Source: Saccharomonospora glauca K62
GTDB taxonomy: Bacteria; Actinomycetota; Actinomycetes; Mycobacteriales; Pseudonocardiaceae
Assembly: GCF_000243395.2 (NCBI RefSeq)
Contig: NZ_CM001484.1
Coordinates: forward strand, 3,590,524 to 3,654,523
Direction: 5' to 3'
DNA: 64,000 bases
A program made the position numbers and the translations under genes. Positions 7,711-19,669 of the stretch are shown one piece after another. How positions within the stretch are numbered: the stretch's first letter is position 1; every line of letters starts with the position of its first letter. Below the pieces are notes generated by a model. The model was given only the letters and a program-made list of their open reading frames with translations. It had not been told where the DNA came from and made no database searches.

Positions 7711-8927
7711 TGACCGATCACCGGCGGAGCCGTCTTGCCGAGGTCACCGATGAACGCGTCATCGGGGTCGTTCTCCTGCAGGTAGGAGGCGCGCTGGTGT
7801 TCCTTGTCCTCGTCGCCCCGGCCGCGGCCACCTCCGGCACCCATCGGAGCCATGCCCGCACCACCGCGCGCACCCGCACCACCGGCTGCTCCGGCGGCCG
7901 CACCACCCGTGGGAGCCGCGCCCGGAACGGCGCCGGTACCCGTCGCGCGAGGAGCGCCCAGCGATCCGCCCTTGGCCGCCGAGGGAGCCTCACCGAGCCG
8001 TCCGGCGGCGCCTCCCGACGTCGGCGACGCGCCCCCACCGCCGGGGCGGGAGGCGTAGAGCCGGGCTCCGGCCCGCTCCCCGACACCACGACCGGTGCCG
8101 GTGGTCGAGCGCTGAGGCGTTCGCGGGGTCGTCGAGCGACCCGAGCCACGCCGCGTGTCGCCGGTGTGCGTCCCGAAGGCTCCGCCGGCCACGGGAGTCG
8201 GCGCCGGCGTCGTCGGTCCGACCGGCGTGCTGGGAGTGACACTCGCGCCACCGGCCCCCGACCGTCCCGAGTACGGCACGCTGCCCGTGACGGGGGCGGT
8301 TCCGGTCGCGACTCCGGGGCCGGACGTGCCCGGCGTGCCGCCCCTCGCCTCGGGCACGGAGGAGGATCCGACGCTGATCACCCCGCTCGCCGAGGAGCCC
8401 GTGTCGACGGTGACGATGCCACCGGCCGAGGACAGGGTCGTGTAGCTGCGGGGGAAGTTCTGGTTCGAGTTCGTCTGCGCCTCGTAGGAGCTCATGACTT
8501 CGACGTTGTGCTGGGCCGCGGCGAGGTGCTTCGCGGTCTGGAGCATGTAGTTGTCGGAAGCGCCGCCCAAGGTCTTGATGTCCTCCCAGAAGCTGGGCTT
8601 CTCCGGCAGGGGTGGGACGGGCTCCACGGAGTTCGCGGCCTTGTGCCAGGCCTGAGCCTGGTTGGTCACCGATTGGAAGGTCTGTTCCATATTGGTGGCC
8701 GAGTCGCTGAGCGCGGTGGCGAGCGGCCCGGCACCCGCGGTGGCGGCCGACCCCGCGTCCCCGGTCCACGCGGCCTCCATGCGCTCCTGGATCTTCTTGA
8801 TCGCCTGCGCGCGTTCGGTATAGCTCCGTCGAAGCTTGACCAAAGCATCGGCGAACGCTTCCAGACCTCCGGTACCAGCTCCCCCCTTGAAATTTTCATA
8901 TATCGCAGTTCCGGACATCCCACTCAT
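7707..8927 (-). CDS. PPE-like ESX substrate with long Gly/Ala/Pro-rich tail
   Basis: 406 aa. Residues 1-150 form a helical WXG100/PPE-like region with the turn AWTGDAG (53-59). Residues 180-370 are low-complexity Gly/Ala/Pro/Thr, likely disordered and surface exposed. The last 35 residues return to a conserved acidic tail (HQRASYLQENDPDDAFIGDL, then APPVIG), a feature of Pseudonocardiaceae PPE-like proteins and a possible export tag (Tyr followed by acidic residues). A GGGGGG ribosome site precedes ATG 8927. It sits between a DUF3558 lipoprotein and EspG in one operon. The role outside the cell is unknown. Confidence 0.85.
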   Translation of the reverse strand: MSGMSGTAIYENFKGGAGTGGLEAFADALVKLRRSYTERAQAIKKIQERMEAAWTGDAGSAATAGAGPLATALSDSATNMEQTFQSVTNQAQAWHKAANSVEPVPPLPEKPSFWEDIKTLGGASDNYMLQTAKHLAAAQHNVEVMSSYEAQTNSNQNFPRSYTTLSSAGGIVTVDTGSSASGVISVGSSSVPEARGGTPGTSGPGVATGTAPVTGSVPYSGRSGAGGASVTPSTPVGPTTPAPTPVAGGAFGTHTGDTRRGSGRSTTPRTPQRSTTGTGRGVGERAGARLYASRPGGGGASPTSGGAAGRLGEAPSAAKGGSLGAPRATGTGAVPGAAPTGGAAAGAAGGAGARGGAGMAPMGAGGGRGRGDEDKEHQRASYLQENDPDDAFIGDLGKTAPPVIGQ

Positions 8928-8929
8928 AG

Positions 8930-9568
8930 CTACAACCCCCCACGCAAAACTTGAAGGATGCTCTCGGTCACAGTTTCTACATCACTGCACGCTCGCTCGG
9001 GGGTATCGAAGTGCAGATCAGAGGATACCCCAATAAAAGAATCTTTCGAAATCCTGAAAAGAAGAGAGCAATTTCCTTGATCTCGCTTATCCGAAATACC
9101 CCAGTAGACCACCGGATATCCCAAAATTTGGGATTCTTCCCAAAGTTCGAACTGTCCTTGCGAATGCCACCGACGACCAACGTCCATTATGTCTTTACCT
9201 TGGGTGAAGTCTCGCCCCAAGAGCGTTACGGTCAACACCCGAGACTGGCTTTTATCTGCCGCACCCCACCCACACGCAGGGCCGGTAAGCCCCGCTATCT
9301 GACCGCCGAGATCGCCGTCACCAGGCTTGAACTCGTTCCCCTCCAACTCATACCCCATCGGATCAAGAACTTCCGAAGGGACGATTTCACACGGACGCTC
9401 CAGGTAAGAATCCAAACTCAACTCTACGGGAACCTCATTACTGAATCCCGTTGTCGCCGGCACAGACCCTTCCACTTCCGGTGTACCGGAAACAGAATTT
9501 GAACATCCCGCCACAACCCCGGACAGCACAAAAAGGTAAAACAGCCGAGCGTCGACAAATTTTTTCAT
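8930..9568 (-). CDS. DUF3558-family lipoprotein
   Basis: 212 aa from ATG 9568 (MKKFVDARLF; a TTG nine bases upstream also opens the frame). The signal is followed by lipobox VVAGC with Cys22. The mature part has the DUF3558 pattern: DPCE-like LERPCEIV, then GPACGWGA, and a late CSLLFR, with conserved Cys pairs. Such lipoproteins recur next to WXG/PPE genes in Pseudonocardiaceae, and the function is unknown. It lies between the WXG-like gene and the PPE gene with gaps of 2-9 bp. The DNA here is clearly richer in A/T than the flanks, with many AAA, TTC and AAT codons. Confidence 0.85.
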   Translation of the reverse strand: MKKFVDARLFYLFVLSGVVAGCSNSVSGTPEVEGSVPATTGFSNEVPVELSLDSYLERPCEIVPSEVLDPMGYELEGNEFKPGDGDLGGQIAGLTGPACGWGAADKSQSRVLTVTLLGRDFTQGKDIMDVGRRWHSQGQFELWEESQILGYPVVYWGISDKRDQGNCSLLFRISKDSFIGVSSDLHFDTPERACSDVETVTESILQVLRGGL

Positions 9569-9577
9569 GATCGCCAA

Positions 9578-10033
9578 TCAGGTTTCGGCCCGAAAAGCTT
9601 CGGACTCAGTTTCATCCCTTTGCCCGATCGAATTCTTTGCCCTCTCAAGCTTATCGATGAATTCATAAACATAGTTCCCCATGGAGAAATTGAACTCATC
9701 TAACCCCCTCACCGAATCGAACAGTGATTTGACAAACTGATTCGTTGGGGGATCCTCCGACGGATTCATGTGCATGAGCGCGAGATTATCGAAAAGCATT
9801 CGGTCTTTCTCGAGTTCCTCCGCCAGTGCCTTCCACTCCGCGAGGACGGCGTCGATCTCGTCCGGATCGAAGGACCACGAACCTCCCCCAGCTGCCGCCA
9901 CGGCCCGAGCGGCCGTGGAGACACCGAACGCCACCATGCCGGCGGGCCCTCCCAGCACCGCACCGACCGCCTCGGTCGCGCTCACACCGTTGACCGCCTC
10001 TTCCGCGAGGGCTTTGTACCAATCTTCTGCCAT
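9578..10033 (-). CDS. WXG100-like ESX-associated protein
   Basis: 151 aa (MAEDWYKALAEEAVNGVSAT), first gene of the ESX accessory operon. It is predicted mostly helical, with a Gly/Ala segment (GGPAGMVAFGVSTAARAVAAAGGG, discontinuous in the helix pattern) followed by SWSFDPDEIDAVLAEWKALAEEL, a helix resembling those of WXG100/PE-type partner proteins. It may pair with the downstream PPE-like protein, as PE and PPE proteins do. No signal peptide is present. ATG 10033 has GGGAG upstream; a GTG two codons earlier is the alternative start. The partner role is inferred from context. Confidence 0.7.
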   Translation of the reverse strand: MAEDWYKALAEEAVNGVSATEAVGAVLGGPAGMVAFGVSTAARAVAAAGGGSWSFDPDEIDAVLAEWKALAEELEKDRMLFDNLALMHMNPSEDPPTNQFVKSLFDSVRGLDEFNFSMGNYVYEFIDKLERAKNSIGQRDETESEAFRAET

Positions 10034-10093
10034 CGTCACTCCCGCGCAACGTCACCAAGACCCCACGAGAGTAACGAACACCCTCACACATGG

Positions 10094-10495
10094 TCAGGCA
10101 CTTCCCGAATCCAGAACGGGAAACAACGCAGCCAGCTCCATCAGCGTGTCCTCGACGCTCACATGCCGGATACCGACCATGCCCGCCGCCACCGCACCCG
10201 CCACGTTCCTTGACGAATCGTCGACGAACACACAATCCCCCACCTCGACACCGAGTCTGTCGGCCGTCAGGCGATACACGGCGGCATCCGGTTTCGCCAC
10301 CCCCACCTCGCCCGAGAACACCAGGGTGTCGAACCATGCGGTGAGGCCGCGCCGGGCCTCGGGACCACCTGCCGCGTTCGACAACAATGCCGTCCGGACC
10401 CCACTCACCCGCGCCGTCCGCACCGCGGCCAGCAATCGCTCCCCACCGACGTCGGTGAGCACACCCGCGTAGTCCAACACCAACCCTCGTAGCAT
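10094..10495 (-). CDS. small HAD-superfamily hydrolase
   Basis: 133 aa with the HAD motifs in order: I LVLDYAGVLTD (nucleophile Asp8), II LLSNAAG, III AKPDAAVY (Lys), IV FVDDS. The residue two after the nucleophile, usually the general acid Asp, is Ala, as in DxA-type phosphonatases and several actinobacterial DYGGV-type proteins. There is almost no cap domain, so the protein is shorter than the usual 200-220 aa. The substrate is unknown; a phosphatase or a non-phosphatase HAD are both possible. It is a single gene, divergent from the Rv3235-like gene. Confidence 0.8.
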   Translation of the reverse strand: MLRGLVLDYAGVLTDVGGERLLAAVRTARVSGVRTALLSNAAGGPEARRGLTAWFDTLVFSGEVGVAKPDAAVYRLTADRLGVEVGDCVFVDDSSRNVAGAVAAGMVGIRHVSVEDTLMELAALFPVLDSGSA

Positions 10496-10577
10496 CCCGC
10501 CACCCTACGCCCGCGCTTTAACACACCTTTGCCGAATTGGCGCGCCGAGACAGGGATCGATCACCTCATTAGGTCCT

Positions 10578-10591
10578 GTTTGGGACCAAAC
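10578..10591. promoter_or_regulatory. palindrome in the divergent HAD / Rv3235-like promoter region
   Basis: GTTTGG-GA-CCAAAC is a 14-bp inverted repeat. It overlaps a second pair, GGTCC (10572-10576) and GGACC (10583-10587). It lies 83 bp upstream of the HAD start and 70 bp upstream of the Rv3235-like start, where an operator for a dimeric regulator could act on either gene. No regulator gene is adjacent. Confidence 0.3.
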
Positions 10592-10660
10592 GCGCGCTTC
10601 CGCCCTCTGTCTTAATGGGCGGTCAGGGGGGCCGTCCTTTACACAACAGAAAGGACTGTG

Positions 10661-11136
10661 ATGCACGCGTTTCAGTCGGCAAGCGGGTTACTGCCACTCA
10701 ACCCGTACGAACCGACCGAATTCGAGGCGCATTCTCAGGGGGAGGTCGCCGAGGGACAACTGTCACTCGACGACCTGTTGGCCGAGCTCCACGCAGAAAA
10801 CGTCACACGTCACGAATACACGCTGCCCGCACCCGGCAGGCGAATGCTGCATCGAGTGCTCACCGCGCTCCTCGAGGTGCAGGCGGGAAGGAGAGCCGCC
10901 AGTCAGCTCGACGACTGGCTGTCACCCGTACTGCAACGACGTTTCCGAGCCACGCCACGGCGGGCCGACACACGTTACGTTCTGAGGAACATCCACGTGT
11001 GCCGCCCCGCCGATGACGCAGTGGAGGTGTGCGGCACCGCTCACCTGCCCCATCGTGCCTACGCGCTCGTGGCACGATTCGAGCACGACGGAAACCGGTG
11101 GCGCTGCACCCTGTTCACCGTGCTCGGGCGACGGCC

Positions 11137-11140
<4 letters not shown>
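10661..11140 (+). CDS. Rv3235-family protein
   Basis: 159 aa of unknown function, matching the small family named after M. tuberculosis Rv3235, which also sits just upstream of the secA1 region. After a variable N-terminus, the conserved half runs from [19 protein letters not shown] to the last strand [14 protein letters not shown] 10661 lies 5 nt after GAAAGGA; the adjacent GTG is less well spaced. The stop overlaps the convergent secA stop by 4 bp. There is no signal peptide or membrane segment. Confidence 0.8.
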
Positions 11141-14028
<2,888 letters not shown>

Positions 14029-14214
14029 CGGGTCGACCTCGCTAGCGGTGTCTGTGTGGACGTCGTAGCACCCCAGCAGGGCGCCGGGCAGCACCCCCAT
14101 CGTAGGGAAGGTGCAGGCCCACGTGCACGCGGCGGCCCGCGCGTCCACGTCGCGCGGGCCGCCGAAAACGGACTCGGCACGTGGTCGGTCCGCCTGGACG
14201 GGCCGACCACGGAG

Positions 14215-14889
14215 TCAGCCTAGTCGTATCAACCCGTAATCAAACCCCTTCCGGCGGTACACGACGCTCGGTTTTCCGGTCTCCGAGTCATTGAAGAGGT
14301 AGAAGTCGTGCCCGACGAGCTCCATCTGGTAAAGGGCATCGTCGACTGTCATCGGTTCGGCCGAGTGTTGCTTCTCCCGAACGATCCGGCCGGGCTGACT
14401 GGGAGCCACCCCGTCGTCCCATCGCGGACCCGGTACTTCCAGTTCGTCGGTCGCCGTGTCCTCGTCGACCGCGGTCTCGGCAGGCGCCTCGAGCACAGCG
14501 GTCGCCGAGCGGCCGCGGCTCGTTCCGGTGTCCACCGGCCCCGCCGCCGTGGCCTCGGCGAGGGACCGGGGCGCACGCCGTCCGTAATGGTCGCAACGCC
14601 GGTCGTGCAGGCGGCGAAGTCGGCTCTCGAGCTTGTTAATCGCAGAGTCGAGCGCCGCGTAGAAGTCGCCCGCCCGCGCCTCGGCGCGGACGATCGGGCC
14701 CTTGCCCTTACCGGTGATCTCGACACGCTGACAGTTCTTGGCCTGCCTGCGGTTGGGTTCGTGGAAGAGTTCGACGTCGTAACGGATGACCTTCCTGTCG
14801 TAGCGTTCCAGTCGTGCCATCTTGTTCGCGACGTGCTCCCGATAGTGCTCGGGAACCTCCACGTTAAGACCCTTGACGACGATGTCCAT
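14215..14889 (-). CDS. hpf: ribosome hibernation promoting factor, long form
   Basis: 224-aa long HPF (RaiA/RafH type). The N-terminal S30AE domain (MDIVVKGLNVEVPEHYREHV, to about 105) binds the decoding centre of 30S. A variable acidic linker follows. The C-terminal domain (about 165-224, MTVDDALYQMELVGHDFYLF, ending GFDYGLIRLG) dimerises ribosomes into 100S particles. A very strong AGGAGG precedes ATG 14889. This gene is next to secA and comF in many actinobacteria. It is expected to be induced in stationary phase or hypoxia; no specific promoter was identified. Confidence 0.95.
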   Translation of the reverse strand: MDIVVKGLNVEVPEHYREHVANKMARLERYDRKVIRYDVELFHEPNRRQAKNCQRVEITGKGKGPIVRAEARAGDFYAALDSAINKLESRLRRLHDRRCDHYGRRAPRSLAEATAAGPVDTGTSRGRSATAVLEAPAETAVDEDTATDELEVPGPRWDDGVAPSQPGRIVREKQHSAEPMTVDDALYQMELVGHDFYLFNDSETGKPSVVYRRKGFDYGLIRLG

Positions 14890-15308
14890 TCACGACCTCC
14901 TCGCTCACCTACATGCGAGTGTTTGAAATGGGCGACCACGGGCACCGAAGCGACGGCGAGAGACCGGATGCGACGGAAATTTCGGGCATCCGAGCCGAAA
15001 TCAGAGCTCCGGCACCGGGGACATCGACTCTTCACCTCCCCTACGGCCGGGACGTTCGTTAGCGCTGCACGTTAGCCCGCGAAGCACCGCTACAACACCC
15101 CCCGCGCCGGGGGACACCGAGGACAGTCGGGCGGTGACAGTACGCGGCGGAACGTTGGTTGTGACATCTGTGCCACCCCTCGTTCGGAGCAGCGCACCGG
15201 CTTTGAACTCATACCGGTGACGCAGTGGGCATACCCCGGCCTGGCTCTGCGTGACCGTGGGCTGCGTCATATCCGGTCAACGTCGGCCCCCCTCGTTCAG
15301 TTCCCCAA
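14890..15308. other. 419-bp intergenic region upstream of hpf
   Basis: No convincing gene. A minus-strand open frame of 89 codons (15001-15270) has no family resemblance and no ribosome site. A small hairpin CCCCC-GCGCC-GGGGG (15099-15113) could end comF transcription. GTGACA occurs at 15132 and 15167, but not at the spacing expected for a direct-repeat site. The hpf promoter must lie here; I could not pick its elements. Confidence 0.5.
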
Positions 15309-16076
15309 CTACCCATGTGGGTGACAAGGGGCGGGGTTTCCCGGCGCTGGGAACGGCGCAGCGGTCCGGGACGCCACCGTCAACGTCAGCGCCGCGGTCA
15401 CCACGACCCCGTGTGCGGCCAGGACCCGGCCGCAGGCGTCGATCGTGGCTCCCGTGGTGACCACGTCGTCGAGCAGGACGACGGGTGTTCCCGGCGCGGG
15501 GGCTCCGTCGGGGTCCAGGCTGATGCGACCGGCCAGGTTGGCCCTGCGGGCAGCGGGGTCGAGGCCCACGGCGTCACGAGCGCGCGCCGACAACCGCAAC
15601 GCCGGAGCCACGGCCGCGGCGCCGCCGCGTCCCGCGACATGAGCGGCACACGACCGGGCCAGCGCCAGGACGTGCGAGCCACCACGGGCCCTCGCGGCCG
15701 ACGGCCGGGACGGGACCGGCACGAACCACCAGGTTCCGTCCGCGTCGGGACTCGCTCGGGACAGTCTCGGCAGGGCGCGGGCGAGGGCCTGCCCGAGTGG
15801 AGCCGCGAGATCGCGTCGCCCCCTTTCCTTCTGCGCGAGCACGAGCTCCCGCGCGACTCCCTCGTGGCGGGCCAGCGCGGCCACGCCGGGCGCCACGGCA
15901 AGAGGTCCGGCGGCCAACTCGGCCAGGCAGCTCTCGCACGCGGCGGCTCCCAACCGCCCGCAACCCGCGCACACGGACGGCAACAGCAACTCGGCCACGG
16001 CGGCCACGGCGGCCCCGGCGGCCCGCGCCAGCGTGCCGGCGGACCGGAGGAGTGAACTCGGCGTTCGCGATGTCAT
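15309..16076 (-). CDS. ComF-family phosphoribosyltransferase-like protein
   Basis: 255 aa from ATG 16076. The N-terminal zinc ribbon has Cys36, Cys39, Cys47 and Cys50 (CAGCG and CESC), followed by a type I PRTase fold with the PRPP-binding loop VVLLDDVVTTGAT. ComF proteins support DNA uptake in competent bacteria. In actinobacteria the gene is a conserved neighbour of lpqB and hpf (Rv3242c position) and its function is unsettled. It has an Ala-rich N-terminal helix and tandem GGCC-rich DNA. It starts 75 bp after lpqB. Confidence 0.88.
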   Translation of the reverse strand: MTSRTPSSLLRSAGTLARAAGAAVAAVAELLLPSVCAGCGRLGAAACESCLAELAAGPLAVAPGVAALARHEGVARELVLAQKERGRRDLAAPLGQALARALPRLSRASPDADGTWWFVPVPSRPSAARARGGSHVLALARSCAAHVAGRGGAAAVAPALRLSARARDAVGLDPAARRANLAGRISLDPDGAPAPGTPVVLLDDVVTTGATIDACGRVLAAHGVVVTAALTLTVASRTAAPFPAPGNPAPCHPHG

Positions 16077-16151
16077 ACGCGCACCGTGGCGCACACCCCC
16101 GACGATCCCCGGTCCCGAAGGAACCGAATCCTCCGTTGGCGCGCGAACGGA

Positions 16152-17900
16152 TCAGCCGGGGTAGAACGGCTGGGCGTCGGCGGTGGAGTGACCGTGCGGC
16201 ACCCACACGGCTCCGATCTCGGCCGCCGTCCAGAGCCCGCTGTTGTCGGCCACCACGATGGGACGCCCCGGAGCCGCGGTGACGGCTCGCATCGGCGGCG
16301 TCAGGTTGGAGGTGTTGTACTGGTCGAACTGGAAGCCGTCCACCGAGACCCGCGCGACGGGCACCCATTCCGACGATGTGACCGCCACGAGCGTGTCGTG
16401 ATCGATCCAATCGACGTCGACGACCGAGTACAGCCGGTCCTCCTGCAGCACCCGCGGCGCGCGCAGCGTCGCGCCGGAGGCCGTGCGCACCACCGAGGCG
16501 ACCACCAGTTTGCCGCCGGCGACGAGGGCCGCCCTGGTGCCGTCGCGGGACAGCCGCAGCGCGGTGATCTCCCCGGCGTCGGCGAGTTCGGACGCGTTGA
16601 CCGGCACCGTCACCCACTGTCCGTCCGCGTCCTGCTGCACCCGTGTCACCTGTCTGCCGTCGACGACCGTCCACACCTCGGTGGACTTGTCGTCCTTGCT
16701 GACCGGCGGTTTCCACGTGGGCCGGGTCATTTGCGCCGCGGACAGCTCCACCACCTGGCCCGGAGTGCCATAGTCGCCGACCCGGAGACGCATCTGGCCG
16801 TCGACCGCCTCGACGACCGCCAACTGATGACCGTTGATCGCCTGCGCGGCGCTCACGACGTTGAGCGACCCCGACCCCGCGAGCCCGTCGATGGGGGCGC
16901 CGGACCCGAGCGAGCGCACCCGCCCGCCCACGGTCATCAGCCCCGGCAGTTCGGCGCTGGGAGACGACAGCGTGTCGTACGCGGGAAGGTCACTGGGTTG
17001 CCACTCGACCCGCCCCGGCACCAAGGGGGTGCCGTCGGACAGCAATTTCACGCGGTTCGTCGTCACGTGTTGCAACGAACGGACGATCTGCGCCGCCATC
17101 AGCTCGCGTTCCTGGACGGTCTCGTCACTGAGCCCGGTCAACGGCACGATGAGTGAGCCGTCGTCACCGTTGGTGACGTTGCTGTCGAGCGACGCGTCGC
17201 CGAGTGGATTGCGCACGGCACCGGCCAGACCCTCGGACGGCCCCGAGAGCAACAGGTCGACGACACGGGCCGGTAGGCCCGACTGCGGGCGCGCGACCGC
17301 ATACCGCAGGTCGGAGACGAGCGCCGTCGAGTCGGGGGCGAAGAAGTACACCGGGACCTGGAAGTAGGCCCTGTTGAAGTCGTTCTCCGTGATCACGATG
17401 CTGTCGGGCGGGTCGACGATGCGCCACTCCCCGTCGGCCTGCTTTCGCACCCGCACCGGCTTCCGGTAGTCGCTCACCCCCGGGATGAACGAGTGGTCGG
17501 GAGCCAGCCTTCCGATCTGCACCGCCCGCAACGCCACCACACGTTCGTTGGGGTCGTCGGGTTGCTCGCTCTCCGGCGCGTAGACGGTGTTGAACTCGTC
17601 CTTGATCACTCGAAGGCTCGAGTCCGGCTTCCACGCCTCACGCGTCTTGTCGCTGAGGTAGGCGCGGGAGGCGGCGTGGTCGTTGGCCGGTTGCACGCTG
17701 TAACGCACGAACTTCCTGACGACCGTGAGCGGGTCGAGACCGAGCTCGGGCTCGGGGATCTCCTGCGTCGGCTGACCCACGTGGCTCTGTGGAATGGCCT
17801 TGGGCTGCGACTCCATGGGAATCGCGGCACACCCCGTCACGGTGAGAACACAAAGGACCAAGGCGAGCGCCGCGCCCGACACGCGTCGATGCCTTCTCAC
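16152..17900 (-). CDS. lpqB: lipoprotein LpqB, MtrAB accessory protein
   Basis: 582-aa lipoprotein of the MtrA-MtrB-LpqB module. LpqB sits outside the membrane and modulates the MtrB sensor. The signal MRRHRRVSGAALALVLCVLT leads to lipobox VTGC (Cys24). A GerMN domain follows (about 60-250), then a C-terminal beta-propeller-like region. The GTG start at 17900 overlaps the mtrB stop by 4 bp (GTGA) and has AGGAGGTGC upstream. The open frame extends about 69 codons further into mtrB, but that part is Arg-rich out-of-frame translation. Confidence 0.95.
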   Translation of the reverse strand: MRRHRRVSGAALALVLCVLTVTGCAAIPMESQPKAIPQSHVGQPTQEIPEPELGLDPLTVVRKFVRYSVQPANDHAASRAYLSDKTREAWKPDSSLRVIKDEFNTVYAPESEQPDDPNERVVALRAVQIGRLAPDHSFIPGVSDYRKPVRVRKQADGEWRIVDPPDSIVITENDFNRAYFQVPVYFFAPDSTALVSDLRYAVARPQSGLPARVVDLLLSGPSEGLAGAVRNPLGDASLDSNVTNGDDGSLIVPLTGLSDETVQERELMAAQIVRSLQHVTTNRVKLLSDGTPLVPGRVEWQPSDLPAYDTLSSPSAELPGLMTVGGRVRSLGSGAPIDGLAGSGSLNVVSAAQAINGHQLAVVEAVDGQMRLRVGDYGTPGQVVELSAAQMTRPTWKPPVSKDDKSTEVWTVVDGRQVTRVQQDADGQWVTVPVNASELADAGEITALRLSRDGTRAALVAGGKLVVASVVRTASGATLRAPRVLQEDRLYSVVDVDWIDHDTLVAVTSSEWVPVARVSVDGFQFDQYNTSNLTPPMRAVTAAPGRPIVVADNSGLWTAAEIGAVWVPHGHSTADAQPFYPG

Positions 17901-19648
17901 CGCACCTCCTCCCGTCCGGCGACAGTGTCCTCGGCGGCCTCGGCGGCCTCGGCGGCCTTGGCGTCCCCGGCGTCGTGAGCTCGCGCCGATTCCCCGCTCT
18001 CGTCGCCGTGACGCCCCGGCTCTCCGGACGGCGGGTCGGGCGGCAGCGGGATGGGGCTGTGTTCCAGGGTGCTGCCCACGACGCGCGGCAGGGTGAGGCG
18101 GAAGCACGCCCCTTGCCCCGGCTCACCCCACGCTTCGAGCCAGCCCCCGTGCAGCCGGGCGTCCTCGTGGCTGATCGCGAGCCCGAGGCCGGTGCCCCCG
18201 GTGCGCCGGTTCCGCGAGGGATCGGCACGCCAGAAGCGGTTGAACACCAGTTCCGCCTCGCCGGGGCGCAGGCCGACACCGTAGTCGCGCACGCTGATCG
18301 CGACAGCGTGCTCGTCGGCCGCCACCCGCAGCCGCACGGGACGCCCCTCGCCGTGGTCGACGGCATTGGCGAGCAGGTTCCGCAGGATGCGTTCCACCCG
18401 CCTGGTGTCCAGTTCCGCGGTGATCTCCTCGTCGGGCAGCTCCAGGACGATCTCGCTTCCCGCGCTGCCCGCGATGACCTTGAGCTGCTGGACGACCCTG
18501 TGCACGATGGGGCGGACGACGGTGGTCTCCGCGGCCAGCTCCTCCACGCCCGCGTCGAGACGGCTGATCTCCAGCAGGTCGCGAAGCAGGCTTTCGAACC
18601 GGTCGAGTTCGTCGACGAGCAGTTCCGACGACCGCGCGAGCCCGGACGGGAACTGGTCGCGCGAGGCATACAGCACGTCCGCGGCCATCCGCACGGTGGT
18701 GAGCGGGGTGCGCAGCTCGTGCGAGACGTCCGAGGTGAACCGCCGCTGCAGCTGCCCGAACTCCTCCAGCCTGCGGATCTGCTCCTGGATGCTCGCGGCC
18801 ATCTCGTTGTACGACATCGCGAGCTTGGCGAGGTCGTCCTCCCCCGACACGTCGAGGCGGCGGTTGAGATCGCCTTCCGCGAACCCCTCCGCAGCGGCCG
18901 CCGCTCTCCGCACCGGCAGCACCACCTGTCGCGTCACCATGTTCGTGATCACCGCCAGGAGCACGAGCAGGAACGCGCTGCCCACCAGGAGCGTGTTCTG
19001 CACGGTGGCCACCGTGCGCTGCTCCGTGATCATGGGGAACAGCAGGTAGAGCTGGATCGGCCGGGTCGCCGTGGTCACCGGTGCGCCCGCGATGAGGTAG
19101 GTCGAGCCCGTCGCGCGATCGGTGTGGTACTGGAGCGCGACCCGGTTGTTCTCGGCGTAGTTGCGCAGCCCGGCGGGGACGACCTCGACGGGGCCGGCGT
19201 AGACCAGATCGCTGTCGGCCTCACCCGGATCGCCCGCCACGAGCACGGGCTCGAACGCGCCGGCCGCCGAGGAGTTGTCGATGTCCTGAGTGGCCGCGGA
19301 GCTGCTGGTCAACGCCTTGAGCGCGTTGGAGAGGCGATTGCGCAGAGCGTCGCCCTGCCCCGCGTCACCGACCAGTTCGTTCTCCGCGGTGCGCACGGCC
19401 ACCTGCAACTGCGTGATGGCGGCTCGCTCCTTGGTCTGGACGAGCCGATCGACGATCTGGTTCTGCAGCACGACGCCGAGAACGAACACCACGGCCGACG
19501 ACAGGGCGAGCGTGGAGGTCGTCACCCGGAATTGCAGGGAACGATTCCACAGCTCGCCGAAAGCGACCGTCTTGCGCCTGCCGAACGCGGCCACACGCCT
19601 GGCCACCGACAACGCCGACCGGCTCACCGAAGCCAGTCGTCCGCTCAT
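17897..19648 (-). CDS. mtrB: two-component sensor histidine kinase MtrB
   Basis: 583 aa. TM1 is about 42-62 and TM2 about 217-238, with an extracytoplasmic sensor domain of about 155 residues between them. HAMP follows (about 240-295), then the H-box DVSHELRTPLTT with phospho-His310, and HATPase motifs N, G1 (DYGVGL) and G2 (GTGLGLAI). MtrB controls MtrA in cell-wall growth, division and osmotic response. The last 25 residues are an AAE repeat encoded by three perfect 9-bp repeats (17931-17957). It is 21 bp downstream of mtrA and overlaps lpqB. Confidence 0.97.
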   Translation of the reverse strand: MSGRLASVSRSALSVARRVAAFGRRKTVAFGELWNRSLQFRVTTSTLALSSAVVFVLGVVLQNQIVDRLVQTKERAAITQLQVAVRTAENELVGDAGQGDALRNRLSNALKALTSSSAATQDIDNSSAAGAFEPVLVAGDPGEADSDLVYAGPVEVVPAGLRNYAENNRVALQYHTDRATGSTYLIAGAPVTTATRPIQLYLLFPMITEQRTVATVQNTLLVGSAFLLVLLAVITNMVTRQVVLPVRRAAAAAEGFAEGDLNRRLDVSGEDDLAKLAMSYNEMAASIQEQIRRLEEFGQLQRRFTSDVSHELRTPLTTVRMAADVLYASRDQFPSGLARSSELLVDELDRFESLLRDLLEISRLDAGVEELAAETTVVRPIVHRVVQQLKVIAGSAGSEIVLELPDEEITAELDTRRVERILRNLLANAVDHGEGRPVRLRVAADEHAVAISVRDYGVGLRPGEAELVFNRFWRADPSRNRRTGGTGLGLAISHEDARLHGGWLEAWGEPGQGACFRLTLPRVVGSTLEHSPIPLPPDPPSGEPGRHGDESGESARAHDAGDAKAAEAAEAAEDTVAGREEVR

Positions 19649-19669
19649 ACGTTCACCTTACGAACCCCA

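Noticed and set aside
15001-15270. 89-codon minus-strand frame upstream of hpf
   Set aside because: No ribosome site, no resemblance to a family, and it would fill the hpf promoter region.
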